Origin: Saccharofermentans sp.
GTDB taxonomy: Bacteria; Bacillota; Clostridia; Saccharofermentanales; Saccharofermentanaceae
Direction: 5' to 3'
Length of the DNA stretch: 64,000 bases
Assembly: GCA_024691325.1 (NCBI GenBank)
Contig: JAILNR010000048.1
Coordinates: forward strand, 1-64,000
Within the stretch, counting starts at the first letter, position 1, and the number at the start of each line of letters is the position of its first letter. The position numbers and the translations under genes are program-made. Under the pieces are notes generated by a model. The model searched no databases and was not told the DNA's origin. It worked only from the letters and a program-made list of their open reading frames with translations. Positions 63,742 to 64,000 of this stretch are shown piece by piece.

Positions 63742-64000
63742 ATGTCAGAATTAGATTCTTTGATGTCAAAGTCAAAGGAAGACCTCGAGGCAATTGCTGC
63801 ACAATTTGGCGATTACACTCCTTCCGTAGCTAAGACAAAATCCAGAGAAGAACTGATCGCATCAATCACAAGAATGTCTGTAAGAGACGTTGTTGATGCG
63901 ATGGAAAAGAAGGACGCACCTGCACCCTCACAAGCACCCGCTTCCGAGCCTGTAAAGACAGAGCCTGAAAACAGCGAGTCAGCGCCGGATGCAAAAGAGG
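63742..64000 (+). CDS. rho: Probable transcription termination factor Rho, N-terminal part
   Basis: The first 86 codons of a gene that leaves the window. MSELDSLMSKSKEDLEAIAAQF and TKSREELIASITRM form a helical SAP/Rho-N-like module, followed by an Ala/Pro/Glu/Lys-rich disordered stretch, as in Rho proteins with an inserted N-terminal region. No ATPase part is visible, so the name rests on this module alone; another SAP-like protein is possible. GAGGT precedes ATG 63742. Confidence 0.5.
   Translation, partial: MSELDSLMSKSKEDLEAIAAQFGDYTPSVAKTKSREELIASITRMSVRDVVDAMEKKDAPAPSQAPASEPVKTEPENSESAPDAKE

Overview
The window reads as chromosomal DNA of an anaerobic Gram-positive bacterium of the Clostridia type. 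The evidence is gene content: long-form HPF, RNase J, a bifunctional Rel protein, zinc-type L32, a DUF1858 protein, a U32 peptidase next to mltG, a 3D-domain wall protein, a sortase-type surface protein and a Spo0A-like DNA-binding protein. GC content is moderate. Genes are tightly packed with many 1-8 base stop/start overlaps. No tRNA, rRNA, CRISPR array, insertion sequence or prophage was seen. An exact genus cannot be named from the sequence.

Layout. 1-8.1 kb: 3' end of gap, a lipoprotein, hpf, a zinc-ribbon protein, a three-gene NMT1/SsuA-like ABC importer, an ABC exporter pair and rpsU (too short for a 60-codon ORF cut-off). 8.2-24.7 kb: recJ and the Rel gene; a 46-codon membrane protein divergent from an SH3/3D-domain wall protein; RNase J, proS, a transglutaminase/leucine-rich-repeat protein, a cyclophilin lipoprotein, an AraC-type regulator; then a run from a COG2426 protein through a pseudouridine synthase, murI and a DUF1934 protein, followed by a ThrE exporter. 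24.8-37.2 kb: a VPQTG surface protein, rpmF, der, typA, mltG, a U32 peptidase, then on the minus strand an AI-2E family permease, a degenerate CPBP-like membrane protein, an A24 prepilin peptidase and an acyltransferase. 37.3-51.9 kb: glgP, a metallophosphoesterase, a YdbC-type protein, ligA, a 5-formyltetrahydrofolate cyclo-ligase, the Spo0A-like protein, HU, DUF1858, a 7TM histidine kinase with its response regulator, dinB and a radical SAM gene. 51.9-52.6 kb: a 786-base gene-free stretch that behaves like a large structured non-coding RNA with its own promoter and terminator. 52.6-64 kb: a thioesterase, an NlpC/P60 wall hydrolase, two large lipoproteins, leuS, a GH5 cellulase homologue with a broken active site, mreB, a membrane metallophosphoesterase and the start of a probable rho gene.

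Four observations stand out: (1) the ~620-nt RNA at 51985-52606, with long-range complementary segments that close it; (2) a recurring arrangement of a -10 hexamer followed by exactly six bases and then ATG, with no ribosome binding site, suggesting leaderless mRNAs for several genes; (3) a secreted GH5_2 protein whose nucleophile Glu is Gln and two further active-site His residues are Cys and Phe; (4) a protein with a Spo0A-type DNA-binding domain but no full receiver domain, preceded by a long imperfect inverted repeat.

Much of the cargo concerns the cell wall and surface (MurI, MltG, MreB, NlpC/P60, 3D domain, transglutaminase, sortase substrate, six lipoproteins) and translation or stress physiology (HPF, Rel, TypA, Der, RNase J, S21, L32, ProRS, LeuRS).
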